Assembly: GCF_003014615.1 (NCBI RefSeq)
Contig: NZ_PYGI01000010.1
Location: forward strand, 62,001-126,000
Reading direction: 5' to 3'
Source of the DNA: Marinobacterium halophilum
Lineage (GTDB): Bacteria; Pseudomonadota; Gammaproteobacteria; Pseudomonadales; Balneatricaceae
DNA: 64,000 nucleotides
Shown: in pieces, positions 18,536 to 28,284 of the stretch
Layout: the number at the start of each line of letters is the position of its first letter
Numbering within the stretch: the stretch's first letter is position 1
Notes under the pieces: model-generated
Seen by the model: only the letters and a program-made list of their open reading frames with translations
The model's database searches: none
What the model was told of the DNA's origin: nothing
Position numbers and translations under genes: made by a program

Positions 18536-19917
18536 CCGATACCGATTCCCGTGTCCCTCTGTCCCTGCGTGGGCGCCTGCTGCGCGCCTCCGCAGTCATC
18601 CTGCCGTTGGTCATTGTGCTGGCGGGTTTGGCCCTGCTCAAGGCCTTTCATTCCAGCCTTGAAAGTGCTGAAGCCTCGCAGGCGCGGCTGCAGGTATACC
18701 TGCTGCTGGGCGCACTGGAAGTGGAGGATGGCCGGCTGACCCTGCCGAGTACGGTGCTGGAACCCGGATTCAACCGGCCCAACTCCGGTGTGTATGGTTT
18801 TATTCACGGTGAAGACCGTCGCCTGTTCTGGCGCTCGGGTTCCAGTCTGGCCCTGCCCGACACGTTGGTACAACGCTTGCCCAGCTCACTGCTCAAACCG
18901 GGGCAGTCGCTGCTCAGTCATTTGCCGGAGCAACAGCTGTACCTGTTTCAGTATCCGGTGATCTGGGAAAGTGCGGCCGGTGAAATGCGCTTGCTGATTT
19001 CGGTGCTGCGCAGTGATGAGTCGGTCCGTAGCGCAATGAAGGCGTTCAGCCTGCAGCTGCTGGGCTGGCTCAGTGGCATTTGTCTGGTGGCCCTGCTGGC
19101 GCAATACTTCATCATGCGCTGGGGCCTGCGGCCGCTGGACTTGCTGACCCGTGACCTCAAACGTATCGAAGACGGCGAATCCGACCAGTTGGAACACCAG
19201 TATCCGGTTGAAGTTCAGGGCGTGACCGATAGCCTTAATCGTTTGATCGAGTCCGAGCGCAAACAGCGCGAACGCTACCGCAACACGCTGGGTGATTTGG
19301 CGCACAGTCTGAAAACGCCACTGGCGGTAATCCACGGGGCCGGTGATGAAGGCCTGGATTTCGACAGTTATCGCCAGCAGGTGGAAGAACAGGCTCAGCG
19401 GATGCAGCAGATCGTGCAGTATCAGCTGGCGCGTGCGGTGAAGACGGAAGGGCGCACGCTGGCACAGACGTTGCCGGTCGCGCCGGTAGTGGACCGGCTG
19501 TTACGGGTCATGGAAAAGGTTTATGCCCGTCAGCCCAAGGATATTGAAGCGGTGCTGGACCCGGAAGCCGGGTTTGCCGGTGATGAGCGCGACCTGATGG
19601 AGCTGCTGGGCAACCTGATCGACAATGCCTTCAAGTATGGTGATGGCCGTGTACGGGTGGTCGTTGAACTGGCTGGGCCGCTGGTGCAGATTGAGGTCAG
19701 TGATGATGGTCGGGGCGTGGCACCCAGGCAGCGTCAGGTGATTCTGCAGCGGGGTGCCCGGCTCGATACTCAGGCACCGGGACAAGGGATCGGTTTGGCC
19801 GTGGCCCTGGATATTGTCAGCAGCTACGACGGCGCGCTCGAGGTCAGTGAATCCGACCTCGGCGGCGCCTGTTTCCGAGTTTCGCTGCCGGGCGGGCCGG
19901 TTATGCCAGCGGTTTGA
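18532..19917 (+). CDS. PhoQ-like sensor histidine kinase
   Basis: This 461-residue membrane sensor starts at a GTG overlapping the regulator stop. It has a first membrane helix (about residues 20-42), a periplasmic sensor of about 130 residues, a second helix near residue 175, a HAMP linker, the phospho-accepting His in DLAHSLKTPLAVI near residue 258, and an ATPase domain with ELLGNLIDNAFKYG and DDGRGV. The H-box type is that of PhoQ. Its 3' end overlaps the convergent argA by 17 bases. Confidence 0.92.
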   Translation: MTDTDSRVPLSLRGRLLRASAVILPLVIVLAGLALLKAFHSSLESAEASQARLQVYLLLGALEVEDGRLTLPSTVLEPGFNRPNSGVYGFIHGEDRRLFWRSGSSLALPDTLVQRLPSSLLKPGQSLLSHLPEQQLYLFQYPVIWESAAGEMRLLISVLRSDESVRSAMKAFSLQLLGWLSGICLVALLAQYFIMRWGLRPLDLLTRDLKRIEDGESDQLEHQYPVEVQGVTDSLNRLIESERKQRERYRNTLGDLAHSLKTPLAVIHGAGDEGLDFDSYRQQVEEQAQRMQQIVQYQLARAVKTEGRTLAQTLPVAPVVDRLLRVMEKVYARQPKDIEAVLDPEAGFAGDERDLMELLGNLIDNAFKYGDGRVRVVVELAGPLVQIEVSDDGRGVAPRQRQVILQRGARLDTQAPGQGIGLAVALDIVSSYDGALEVSESDLGGACFRVSLPGGPVMPAV

Positions 19918-21235
19918 AGAACACCTTGGAGTTGCGCTGGAAGTTGTACAACGCCTTTTTCTCTTGTGGCAGCTGATCCAGATCGGCGGCGGCAAAGCCA
20001 CGCTCGACAAACCAGTGTGCCGTACGCGTAGTCAGTACAAACAGGCGCTGCAGCCCCAGCGTTCGGGCCTGGGCTTCGATTGCGTCGAGCAGGCGGTCCC
20101 CACGCTGGCCGCCACGGTAGCTCTGGTCAATGGCGACACAGGCAAGTTCACCGATCGCCTCGTCCTTGAAGGGGTAAAGCGCCGCGCAGCCGATGATCGC
20201 GCCGTCACGCTCGACCACGGTGAACTGTTCGATTTCGCTTTCCAGGTACTCGCGTGAGCGTCGCACCAGAACTCCTTTTTCCTCCAGTGGAGCAATCAGC
20301 TCCAGAATGCCGCCGACATCCTCAATGTTGGCCGGGCGCACCTGTTCATAGGAATGGCTGACTACCATGGTGCCCTGGCCATCACGGGTAAACAGCTCGC
20401 TGAGCAGCGCGCCGTCCTGTTGATAGCTGATTAAATGACAGCGGGGGACGCCCTCTTCACAGGCCGTCGCTGCCGCTTCCAGCAGGCAGGCGGTCTCGCT
20501 GTAGGGCTGCTCCGGGTCATCCACCCGCGCCATATACTGTTGCACCAGCCGGGACGCGGTTTCAGCCAGCAGTTCGCTGCGCAGTTCGCCACGGCTGTCA
20601 TGGATACCCACTTTGGAGCCGAACAGGATCAGTTTGTCGGCCTTGAGTGCCACCGCCGTGCGGGTGGCGACCTCTTCCGCTGACAGGTTGAACACCTCGC
20701 CGGTGGGTGAAAACCCCAAATTGGACAGCAATACGATCTGGTTCAGGTCCAGCAGCCGACGAATGCCCTCGTGATCGACCCGGCGCAATTCGCCGGTATG
20801 GCCCATGTCGATGCCATCCAGCACGCCGACGGGACGGGCGGTCACGAAATTGCCGCTGCATATGCGGATGCGGGCGCCGTGCATCGGTGTATTGGCCAGC
20901 CCCATCGACAGACGCGCTTCGAGTTCGGTGCGCAGAGTGCCGACCGCTTCGATGACGCATTCCAGGATGGCGCTGCTGGTGACCCTCAGGTCGTGATGCA
21001 GCCGGGTTTCAATGCCGCGAGCCTGCAGCCGCTGTTCGGCCTGAGGGCGGGCGCCATGCACCAGCACCAGGCGGACGCCAAGGCTGTTGAGCAGAGCGAT
21101 GTCATGAACGGTGTTGGCAAAGTTTGCATCCGCAATCGCTTCACCGCTCAACATCAGCACAAAGGTCTTGCCGCGATGTGCATTGATGTAGGGAGACGAG
21201 TGGCGGAACCAGTTGACGTAATCGGTGGTGCTCAA
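19901..21235 (-). CDS. argA: N-acetylglutamate synthase
   Basis: This enzyme acetylates glutamate in the first step of arginine synthesis and is normally feedback inhibited by arginine. The N-terminal half is an amino-acid-kinase-like domain (VHGARPQAEQRL, LSNLGFSPTGEVFNL); the C-terminal GNAT domain has the acetyl-CoA loop VAIDQSYRGGQRGDRLLDAIE. I chose the TTG at 21235 because CAGGAG lies six bases upstream and the 444-residue product MSTTDYVNWFRHSSPYIN matches the family in length and start. Much longer in-frame readings extend through the upstream hairpin and are rejected. Confidence 0.94.
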   Translation of the reverse strand: MSTTDYVNWFRHSSPYINAHRGKTFVLMLSGEAIADANFANTVHDIALLNSLGVRLVLVHGARPQAEQRLQARGIETRLHHDLRVTSSAILECVIEAVGTLRTELEARLSMGLANTPMHGARIRICSGNFVTARPVGVLDGIDMGHTGELRRVDHEGIRRLLDLNQIVLLSNLGFSPTGEVFNLSAEEVATRTAVALKADKLILFGSKVGIHDSRGELRSELLAETASRLVQQYMARVDDPEQPYSETACLLEAAATACEEGVPRCHLISYQQDGALLSELFTRDGQGTMVVSHSYEQVRPANIEDVGGILELIAPLEEKGVLVRRSREYLESEIEQFTVVERDGAIIGCAALYPFKDEAIGELACVAIDQSYRGGQRGDRLLDAIEAQARTLGLQRLFVLTTRTAHWFVERGFAAADLDQLPQEKKALYNFQRNSKVFFKPLA

Positions 21236-21308
21236 GGTCAGCTCCTGATCAGGCTGGGTATACAGCCTGCATTGTGCAACCTTTGCGCCACGGGGTCCAT
21301 GATTGGCT

Positions 21309-21332
21309 GCGGCGGCCCGGGCGGGCCGCCGC
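21309..21332 (-). terminator. GC-rich hairpin after the PiT gene
   Basis: A 10-bp stem (gcggcggccc with gggccgccgc) and 4-base loop lies six bases past the PiT stop. No T run follows. It may be a weak terminator separating the PiT gene from argA. Confidence 0.55.
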
Positions 21333-21338
21333 GATAGC

Positions 21339-22604
21339 TCAGGAGAAGATGCCCTTGAACATGAAGAAGAACAGAATGGACAGAATGGCACCTGCCGGCA
21401 GAGTGACGATCCAGGACACGAAGATGGTACCGACAACCTTCAGGTTGAGGGCCGCCAGACCGCGCGCCAGACCAACACCCAGAACGGCACCCACCAGTGT
21501 ATGGGTGGTCGAGATCGGCAGGCCGGTACCGGATGCAACGACCACGGTGGAGGCTGCGGCCAGCGTAGCGGCAAAGCCGCGGCTCGGGGTCAGCTCAGTG
21601 ATATTCTGGCCCACGGTCGCGATCACTTTGTGACCATACATCACCAGACCGGCGACGATACCGGCGCCACCCAACAGCAGAATCCAGGCGGGCATGGCGG
21701 CCTTCTGTGCGACTTCACCGCTGTTGTGCACGATGCCGACGATGGCGGCCAGCGGACCAACGGCATTGGCCACATCATTGGAACCGTGGGCAAAGGCCAT
21801 GGCGCAGGCGGTGAACATCATCAGTACACCAAACACCTTTTCGACACTGGTGAAGTGGTATTCACGGTCGGCGTCGACATCAATCTTGATGTTACGCTGC
21901 ATAAACATGCCCAGGCCCATGGTCAGCAGACCAATGACCACGGAAATGCCCGCGCTTTGCAACCAGCTCAGATGCAGGCCGATATGCTTCAGGCCCTTGG
22001 TAAACGTCACCATGGCGATGATGAAGCCGACCAGAAAGATGTAATAGGGCACGTAGCGCTTGGCGTTGGCAAAAGGATTCTCGGTATCGAGGATCAGTTT
22101 CTGCACGCTGCGGAACAGGAAAAAGGCGAGGATGCCTGCAGTGACCGGCGAGACGACCCAGCTGGCCACGATCGAGCCGACCTTGGACCAGTGTACGGCA
22201 TCCACGGAAATGCCCACGGCGGCAAAGCCGACGATGGCACCGACGATGGAGTGCGTGGTCGAAACGGGCCAACCGAAGTGGGTTGCGATCAGCAGCCAGA
22301 CGCCTGCGGCCAGCAGGGATGCCATCATGCCATAGACCAGCAATTCGGGGTTGGCGGAGAGCATCGAGGGCTCGATGATGCCTTTGCGAATGGTCTCGGT
22401 AACTGCGCCACCCGCCAGATAGGCACCGGCGAATTCGAACAGGATAGCGATAACGATCGCCTGCTTCAGGGTCAGGGCGCGGGAGCCGACAGAGGTCCCC
22501 ATTGCGTTGGCGACATCATTGGCGCCTACACCCCAGGCCATGAAGAAGCCGAAGACACAGGCCATAATGACCATGATGTTGCCGTACTGAGCAATGATAT
22601 CCAT
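21339..22604 (-). CDS. low-affinity PiT-family phosphate transporter
   Basis: This inner-membrane symporter of 421 residues imports inorganic phosphate or its metal complex. The two repeated PiT signatures are clear: GVGANDVANAMGTSVGSRALT near residues 25-45 and AHGSNDVANAVGPLAAIVGI in the second half, each within a cluster of hydrophobic helices. It follows its DUF47 partner by 23 bases in one operon. The organism therefore has both PiT and Pst uptake routes in this window. Confidence 0.93.
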   Translation of the reverse strand: MDIIAQYGNIMVIMACVFGFFMAWGVGANDVANAMGTSVGSRALTLKQAIVIAILFEFAGAYLAGGAVTETIRKGIIEPSMLSANPELLVYGMMASLLAAGVWLLIATHFGWPVSTTHSIVGAIVGFAAVGISVDAVHWSKVGSIVASWVVSPVTAGILAFFLFRSVQKLILDTENPFANAKRYVPYYIFLVGFIIAMVTFTKGLKHIGLHLSWLQSAGISVVIGLLTMGLGMFMQRNIKIDVDADREYHFTSVEKVFGVLMMFTACAMAFAHGSNDVANAVGPLAAIVGIVHNSGEVAQKAAMPAWILLLGGAGIVAGLVMYGHKVIATVGQNITELTPSRGFAATLAAASTVVVASGTGLPISTTHTLVGAVLGVGLARGLAALNLKVVGTIFVSWIVTLPAGAILSILFFFMFKGIFS

Positions 22605-22627
22605 TGTGTAGCCTTGGTCGTTTTAGT

Positions 22628-23305
22628 TTAACGTGCGAGGAGCAGTTGCAGGCGGTTACCAACCTGCTGGGCACGGTTGGCCAGATCGCCAACCCACTGA
22701 ATAACCTGGTAGAGGAACATGACGTCGATCGGATAGAGATCGCGTTCAACGGCAAACAGCGACGAACGCAGTTCACGTTCATGCTCATCGGCCTTGTGTT
22801 CCAGATCGTCCAGGCCGGTGATCAGGCGTTCGACGATATCGACTTCATGACCACGGAAACCGGCGGTCAACAGTTCGTCCAGCTCACGCAGGGCCAGTAC
22901 GGCCTGTTCAATCGCCATCAGTGTTGTCTGCAGCAGGCCCAGCAATTCAGCCTGAATTGGCTGCGGGATCTGCATCTGCCGTCCTAGCATCAGACCGGCA
23001 ATATCCTTGGCACGATTGGCGATTTTGTCCTGCATGCGCAGGAGATCGAGCAGATCGGTACGCGGGACAGGCAAAAAGATACTCGCTGGCAAACGCTGGC
23101 GGATATCGCGTTTGAGATCGTCCGCTTCGTTCTCCAGTTCAGCAATGCGCTGCTGGCATGCAGCGGCGGTGTTCCAGTCGTTTTTCATGACTGCTTCGAA
23201 AAACGGGATCAGTTCAGCGGCGCTTTCCTGTGCCTTGACGATATGCTCCTGCATCGGCTTGAACGGGGAACGTGCAAACATCTGCAGAATAGGGCTGTTA
23301 ACCAT
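22628..23305 (-). CDS. DUF47/PhoU-like protein (TIGR00153 family)
   Basis: This 225-residue cytoplasmic helical protein is related to PhoU and almost always precedes a PiT transporter, as here; it is thought to regulate the transporter. It begins MVNSPILQMFARSPFKPMQEH and has the helical pattern with RMQDKIANRAKDIAGLML and LDDLEHKADEHERELR. The ATG at 23305 has AGGA upstream and matches family length. An in-frame start at 23464 is rejected because it would overlap the divergent gene. Confidence 0.9.
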   Translation of the reverse strand: MVNSPILQMFARSPFKPMQEHIVKAQESAAELIPFFEAVMKNDWNTAAACQQRIAELENEADDLKRDIRQRLPASIFLPVPRTDLLDLLRMQDKIANRAKDIAGLMLGRQMQIPQPIQAELLGLLQTTLMAIEQAVLALRELDELLTAGFRGHEVDIVERLITGLDDLEHKADEHERELRSSLFAVERDLYPIDVMFLYQVIQWVGDLANRAQQVGNRLQLLLAR

Positions 23306-23456
23306 GTTGCGTTCCTGTTGCAGGTGAAAACTCGGCGCAGTATACGTGCTGATGTCATTTATCTGTAGTGATAGCGTCACAAAAAATGGTGAAATCTGAC
23401 GCCCATCAGCGCAAATCCTTGGGTACACTGGTAAAAAATTTACAGGTGTTTGAATA

Positions 23457-24089
23457 ATGGCCACAGAAACGGAACTGAAACTGCTGTTGACCGAGGCGGA
23501 TATCGAGGGGCTGCGTACACATCCGCGGTTGCAGGCCGGTGCGGCTCGTGGGTGTCAAACCCTGTTTAACACCTATTATGATAGTCCTGATCTGGCGTTG
23601 GCACAGGCCAAGGTGGCCTTGCGCCTGCGCCGTCAGGGTTCGCGGGTGATTCAGACATTGAAAACCCGAGGGCAGAGCGTCAACGGTCTGCATCAGCGCG
23701 GCGAATGGGAATGGGAGCGCGACCAGGCGACTCTCGACCCTGCACTGCTGGTCGGTGATGTCTGGCCCGAGGGCTTGCCGCCTGCCGCAGAGTTGCACCT
23801 GTTACCGGTATTCACGACCGATTTCGAGCGTGAGCTTTGGGATGTGCGTTACCGTAATGCCGACATCGAAGTGGCACTGGATCGTGGCCGGATCAGCTGT
23901 GACGGCTGCGCGAGGGAAGACACCATTCTCGAGTTGGAACTGGAGCTCAAGTCCGGCGATGCCTTGGAGTTGCTGGCGCTGGCCGATGAGTTGGGTCGAC
24001 AAGTCACGCTGCAGCCGTTCGACCTGAGCAAGGCGCAACGCGGCTATCAGTTGTATCAACAGTGCCGGGATACGGATCAGGCAGGATAA
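23457..24089 (+). CDS. CYTH-domain inorganic triphosphatase-like protein
   Basis: This 210-residue protein has a CYTH domain, the tunnel-fold phosphohydrolase family. The ExExK metal and phosphate motif is visible in ETELKLLL at the N-terminus, with further basic strands KVALRLRRQG and IQTLKTRG. In E. coli the equivalent ygiF (triphosphatase with an extra CHAD domain) also sits directly before glnE. This copy lacks CHAD. It is ten bases ahead of glnE and likely cotranscribed with it. Confidence 0.87.
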   Translation: MATETELKLLLTEADIEGLRTHPRLQAGAARGCQTLFNTYYDSPDLALAQAKVALRLRRQGSRVIQTLKTRGQSVNGLHQRGEWEWERDQATLDPALLVGDVWPEGLPPAAELHLLPVFTTDFERELWDVRYRNADIEVALDRGRISCDGCAREDTILELELELKSGDALELLALADELGRQVTLQPFDLSKAQRGYQLYQQCRDTDQAG

Positions 24090-24099
24090 GGAGAAGGCC

Positions 24100-27012
24100 A
24101 TGCAACAGGCTGGTGAAAGTTATACCCCGGTGCCGACGGCACTGAGTGCGCTGTTGGTGCGCAATCAAGCCCGCGTTGAAGACGCGTTGGCACGGCTGGA
24201 TACGCAGCCCGAGTGGCTGCAGGCACAGCTGGATCACGTGCTGATCGGCAGCGATTATGTGGCCGAGCAACTGCAGCGGCATCCGGAGTGGCTGGCCGAA
24301 CTGATTGACAGTGGTGACCTGCAGCAGGCCTACGCGGACAGTACTTATGCGCAACGGCTGCAGGCATTGCTGGCAGTGACGACAGACGAAAAGGAACTGC
24401 ATCGGCAGCTGCGCCTGTTCCGCCAGCGCGAGATGGTGCGCCTGGTCTGGCGTGATCTTAACCGGCTGACGGACATGCGCGGTACCACCCGTGAACTGTC
24501 GCGGCTGGCCGATGCCTGTATCGACCGCACCCTGGACTGGCTGTATGGCCAGGCCTGTGAACGCTGGGGCACGCCCTACTCGCGTGCTGATGCTGACGGC
24601 GTGCGCCATCCGCAGCGGATGGTGGTACTGGGCATGGGCAAGCTGGGGGCGGACGAACTCAACCTGTCGTCTGATATCGATCTGATCTTCACTTTTCCGG
24701 CCAACGGTGAAACCGAAGGTGCACGTAGGGCACTGGAAAATCAGGACTTCTTTATCCGTTTGGGGCAGAAGCTGATTCAGGCGCTCGACAATGTAACCCT
24801 GGACGGTTTCGTCTTCCGCGTCGACATGCGCCTGCGCCCCTTCGGTTCGTCGGGGCCGCTGGCGAGCAGCTTCGCTTCCATGGAAAATTACTACCAGAAT
24901 CAGGGCCGTGACTGGGAACGTTACGCCATGATCAAGGCGCGGGTGGTGGCTGGTGATACCGTCGCCGGTGCGGAACTGATTCAGCTGTTGCGGCCGTTCG
25001 TGTACCGCAAGTACATCGACTTCAGTGCGTTCGAGTCATTGCGTGACATGAAGGCGATGATCAATCGCGAAGTCCGACGCAAGGGCCTGGACCAGAACGT
25101 CAAGCTGGGGGCTGGCGGTATCCGTGAAGTAGAGTTCATCGCGCAGGCGTTCCAGTTGATCCGCGGGGGGCGCGACGCCGAACTGCAACAGCGCGAACTG
25201 CTCAACATCCTGCCGCAGTTGCCGGAAAAGGTCGGTATGCCGGACACGGCCGTCACCGAGCTGACCGAGGCGTATGTGTTCCTGCGCAATGTGGAACATG
25301 GCATCCAGGCCATTGCCGACAGGCAGACCCAGGAACTGCCGGACGATGATGAAGGGCGGGCTCGCCTGGCCTGGGCGCAGGGCTTTGCCGACTGGACGGC
25401 GCTGACCGATGCGCTGCACAACGCCCGCGCCGCCGTGTCCCGCCACTTTGCCGACGTCATTGCCCCGGCGGACGAGGGTGAAGAGACCGCAGACGACCAG
25501 CGCACCGAGTGGCTGGCTCTGTGGCAGGGAGAGATGGATGACGACAGCAGCAGCGCGTTTCTGCGTGAGCAGGGCTACCAGCAGCCGGAGGTGGCACTCA
25601 AGGCGCTGCAGGACCTGAAAGGGCTGCGCACCGTGCAGATGCTGCAGAAGGTTGCACTGGAACGACTGGAGGTGGTGTTGCCGCCACTGCTGGAGCAGGT
25701 GGGCTTGTGTGATAACGCCGAGACCACGCTGGAGCGGGTGCTGGTACTGGTACAGGCGGTGCTGCGCCGCTCGGCTTACTTCGTGCTGCTGTCGGAGAAC
25801 CCGGCGGCACTGAAGCAGCTGGTCCGGTTGTGTTCGGCCAGTGCCTGGTTTGCCGAGCAGTTGTCCCGGCAACCGGTACTGCTCGACGAGCTGATCGACC
25901 CGCGGACCCTCTATGCTCCGCCGGATCTGACCGCGCTGCGCACCGAATTGCGGCAGCAACTGCTGCGCATCCCGGAAGATGATATCGAGCAGCTGATGGA
26001 AACGCTGCGTTACTTCAAGCATGCACATATGCTGCGGGTAGCGGCGTCTGACATCACCGGTGTGCTGCCGTTGATGAAGGTCAGCGATTACCTGACCTGG
26101 CTGGCGGAAGCGGTGCTGGAGGCGGTGCTGGAGATCGCCTGGCGCAATCTGACCGAAAAGCATGGCGTGCCGATGCGAGCGCCGGGTGTGCCCTGCGACC
26201 CCGATTTTATTGTGGTCGGTTACGGCAAGGTGGGTGGGATCGAGCTGTCCTACGGTTCGGATCTGGATCTGGTGTTCCTGCATGATGCCGCTTCCAATCT
26301 GGAGACCGACGGTGGCCGGCCGCTAGCCAATAGCGTGTTTTTCAACCGCCTGGGCCAGCGCATCATTCATATTCTCAACACCTTTACCCCGTCCGGCATT
26401 CTCTATGAAGTCGATATGCGGCTGCGCCCGTCGGGCAATTCGGGGCTGCTGGTCAGCTCGCTGAGTGCCTTTCGTGACTACCAGCACAAGGATGCGTGGA
26501 CCTGGGAGCATCAGGCATTGGTGCGGGCGCGGGTCGTGGCCGGCAGTCCGGCACTGGCCGAGCGGTTCGAGCAGGTGCGCCACGAGATTCTGCAGCAACC
26601 CCGCGATGCCGCAACACTGGGCACCGAGGTGGCCGACATGCGTGAGAAGATGCGCGAGCATCTGGGCAGCAAGAACACCGGCGATACGGAGCACCCGGTA
26701 TTCAATCTGAAGCAGGACCGTGGTGGCATCGTCGATATTGAGTTCATGGTGCAGTATCTGGTGCTGCGGCATGCTGCAGCACGCCCAGAACTGCTGCGCT
26801 GGACTGACAATATCCGCATTCTGGACAGTTTGGAGGCTGCCGGTTTGTTGGCAGCGGACGATGCCGAGCTGCTGCGTGAAGCCTACAAGGCCTTCCGGGC
26901 GGCGGGGCATCGGCTGACGCTGCAGAACCTGTCCGGCGTGCTGGATGAGGAGGAGATGCGCGAATATCGCGAGGGCGTGGCCGCTATCTGGCAGCGCCTG
27001 ATGGCCGCCTGA
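24100..27012 (+). CDS. glnE: glutamine synthetase adenylyltransferase/adenylyl-removing enzyme
   Basis: This bifunctional enzyme adds AMP to, and removes it from, glutamine synthetase under control of PII. The 970 residues contain two nucleotidyltransferase domains. The N-terminal (deadenylylating) domain has GMGKLGADELNLSSDIDLIF near residue 180. The C-terminal (adenylylating) domain has GYGKVGGIELSYGSDLDLVF near residue 706. Each is followed by a helical domain. GGAG precedes the ATG. It ends at a shared terminator with convergent ilvE. Confidence 0.97.
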   Translation: MQQAGESYTPVPTALSALLVRNQARVEDALARLDTQPEWLQAQLDHVLIGSDYVAEQLQRHPEWLAELIDSGDLQQAYADSTYAQRLQALLAVTTDEKELHRQLRLFRQREMVRLVWRDLNRLTDMRGTTRELSRLADACIDRTLDWLYGQACERWGTPYSRADADGVRHPQRMVVLGMGKLGADELNLSSDIDLIFTFPANGETEGARRALENQDFFIRLGQKLIQALDNVTLDGFVFRVDMRLRPFGSSGPLASSFASMENYYQNQGRDWERYAMIKARVVAGDTVAGAELIQLLRPFVYRKYIDFSAFESLRDMKAMINREVRRKGLDQNVKLGAGGIREVEFIAQAFQLIRGGRDAELQQRELLNILPQLPEKVGMPDTAVTELTEAYVFLRNVEHGIQAIADRQTQELPDDDEGRARLAWAQGFADWTALTDALHNARAAVSRHFADVIAPADEGEETADDQRTEWLALWQGEMDDDSSSAFLREQGYQQPEVALKALQDLKGLRTVQMLQKVALERLEVVLPPLLEQVGLCDNAETTLERVLVLVQAVLRRSAYFVLLSENPAALKQLVRLCSASAWFAEQLSRQPVLLDELIDPRTLYAPPDLTALRTELRQQLLRIPEDDIEQLMETLRYFKHAHMLRVAASDITGVLPLMKVSDYLTWLAEAVLEAVLEIAWRNLTEKHGVPMRAPGVPCDPDFIVVGYGKVGGIELSYGSDLDLVFLHDAASNLETDGGRPLANSVFFNRLGQRIIHILNTFTPSGILYEVDMRLRPSGNSGLLVSSLSAFRDYQHKDAWTWEHQALVRARVVAGSPALAERFEQVRHEILQQPRDAATLGTEVADMREKMREHLGSKNTGDTEHPVFNLKQDRGGIVDIEFMVQYLVLRHAAARPELLRWTDNIRILDSLEAAGLLAADDAELLREAYKAFRAAGHRLTLQNLSGVLDEEEMREYREGVAAIWQRLMAA

Positions 27013-27024
27013 TCGACAACGCAA

Positions 27025-27047
27025 AAGCCGACCCTGGAGGTCGGCTT
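27025..27047. terminator. bidirectional terminator between glnE and ilvE
   Basis: A 9-bp stem (aagccgacc with ggtcggctt) and 5-base loop is followed by GTTTA on the plus strand and by TTGCG on the minus strand, after A:T pairs at the stem base. It can serve both convergent genes. Confidence 0.75.
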
Positions 27048-27074
27048 GTTTACATCAAGCGCTGTGATGCCCGA

Positions 27075-28070
27075 TCAGATGCTGGTCAGCCAGCCGTGAG
27101 TATCGTCGGCCTTGCCCCACTGGATATCGTTGAGGGCGCGGCGCAGACGCAGTGTGGTTTCGCCGATGCCGCCATTGCCGACCGGATATTCCTTGCCCTG
27201 GTAGATCAGGGTGCCAACGGCGGTCAGGACGGCGGCGGTGCCGGACAGGGCAGCTTCACAGCCCGGACGGGCGCTGCGCTCAAGCAGCTCTTCAACGCTC
27301 AGCTCTCGTTCCTGTACATCCATGCCCATGTCGCGGGCCAGGGTCAGAATGGAGTCGCGGGTCACGCCGTGCAGGAACGATGAGTCCAGCGCCTTGGTGA
27401 TGATCTCGTTGCCGTCGATCAGCAGGAAGTTGGCTGCGCCGGTCTCCTGGACATCGCCACCCGGGCAAAACAGTACCTGATCGGCCTGGAATTCGGCGCG
27501 GGCCTTCATGATCGGCTGCAGCGCACCGGCGTAGTTGCCGCCGGACTTGACCATGCCCATGTGCGGCGGACAGCGCATGCCTTCGTCGTCCAGCAGCAGG
27601 CGCAGCGCCTTGTCGCCACCGGTGAAGTAATCGCCGACCGGCGATAGCAGTACGTACAGGCAGGAGGTCAGCGATGGCACGGCAGCCTTGCCGATAGCCG
27701 GTTCAGTGCCGATATGGGTCGGACGGATATACATGGAGCCCGGCGGTGAAGGCACTTCGTCGGCGAAGCGGGCGACGATGTCGCGGATCATGTCAGCCAT
27801 CACCGCTTCGTCGAATGCCGGCAGGGCCAGCAGTTCAGAGCTCTGAGCCAGGCGGCTGATGTTCTTGTCCATACGGAAAACCTTGACCGAGCCGTCTTCG
27901 TGGCGGAACGCCTTCAGGCCTTCGAAACAGGTGCTGGAATAGTGCAGCACGTGGGCACCCGGATGCAGCTGAAGGCTGTCGCTCGAGACCACGTCGGTGT
28001 CGCTCCATTGTGAGCCGTCGAACCAGGAGATCGCCATTTCAGGCATGAACACGGAACCAAAAGCAGACAT
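27075..28070 (-). CDS. ilvE: branched-chain amino acid aminotransferase
   Basis: This PLP enzyme of fold type IV performs the last step of valine, leucine and isoleucine synthesis. The 331 residues are of the longer, BCAT-like type: HYSSTCFEGLKAFRHEDG near residue 43, the PLP lysine in MVKSGGNYAGA near residue 178, and QETGAANFLLI. GGAAGG lies four bases before the ATG. In pseudomonads ilvE also lies between glnE and the LPS core genes. Confidence 0.94.
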   Translation of the reverse strand: MSAFGSVFMPEMAISWFDGSQWSDTDVVSSDSLQLHPGAHVLHYSSTCFEGLKAFRHEDGSVKVFRMDKNISRLAQSSELLALPAFDEAVMADMIRDIVARFADEVPSPPGSMYIRPTHIGTEPAIGKAAVPSLTSCLYVLLSPVGDYFTGGDKALRLLLDDEGMRCPPHMGMVKSGGNYAGALQPIMKARAEFQADQVLFCPGGDVQETGAANFLLIDGNEIITKALDSSFLHGVTRDSILTLARDMGMDVQERELSVEELLERSARPGCEAALSGTAAVLTAVGTLIYQGKEYPVGNGGIGETTLRLRRALNDIQWGKADDTHGWLTSI

Positions 28071-28284
28071 AAGACCTTCCTAACAAGCAGGGTTGAGAGA
28101 GACCGGTGGGCGCAACCGCAGCGACATGGTGCGGGCACGGCAGCAGCCTAGATTGTATGCATTCACGGCAAAAATGGAATGACCCGAAGGGCGTAAATAG
28201 TGTTGCACGCTTCGTTGCATCGCGCCGCTAATGGTACCATAGGTGTTTTGGCAGCATGTAGCGGTTGCAGGGGATTGAGCGCGG

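Noticed and set aside
25036-26283. 415-codon open frame on the minus strand
   Set aside because: It is antisense to glnE, whose two catalytic domains are clear.
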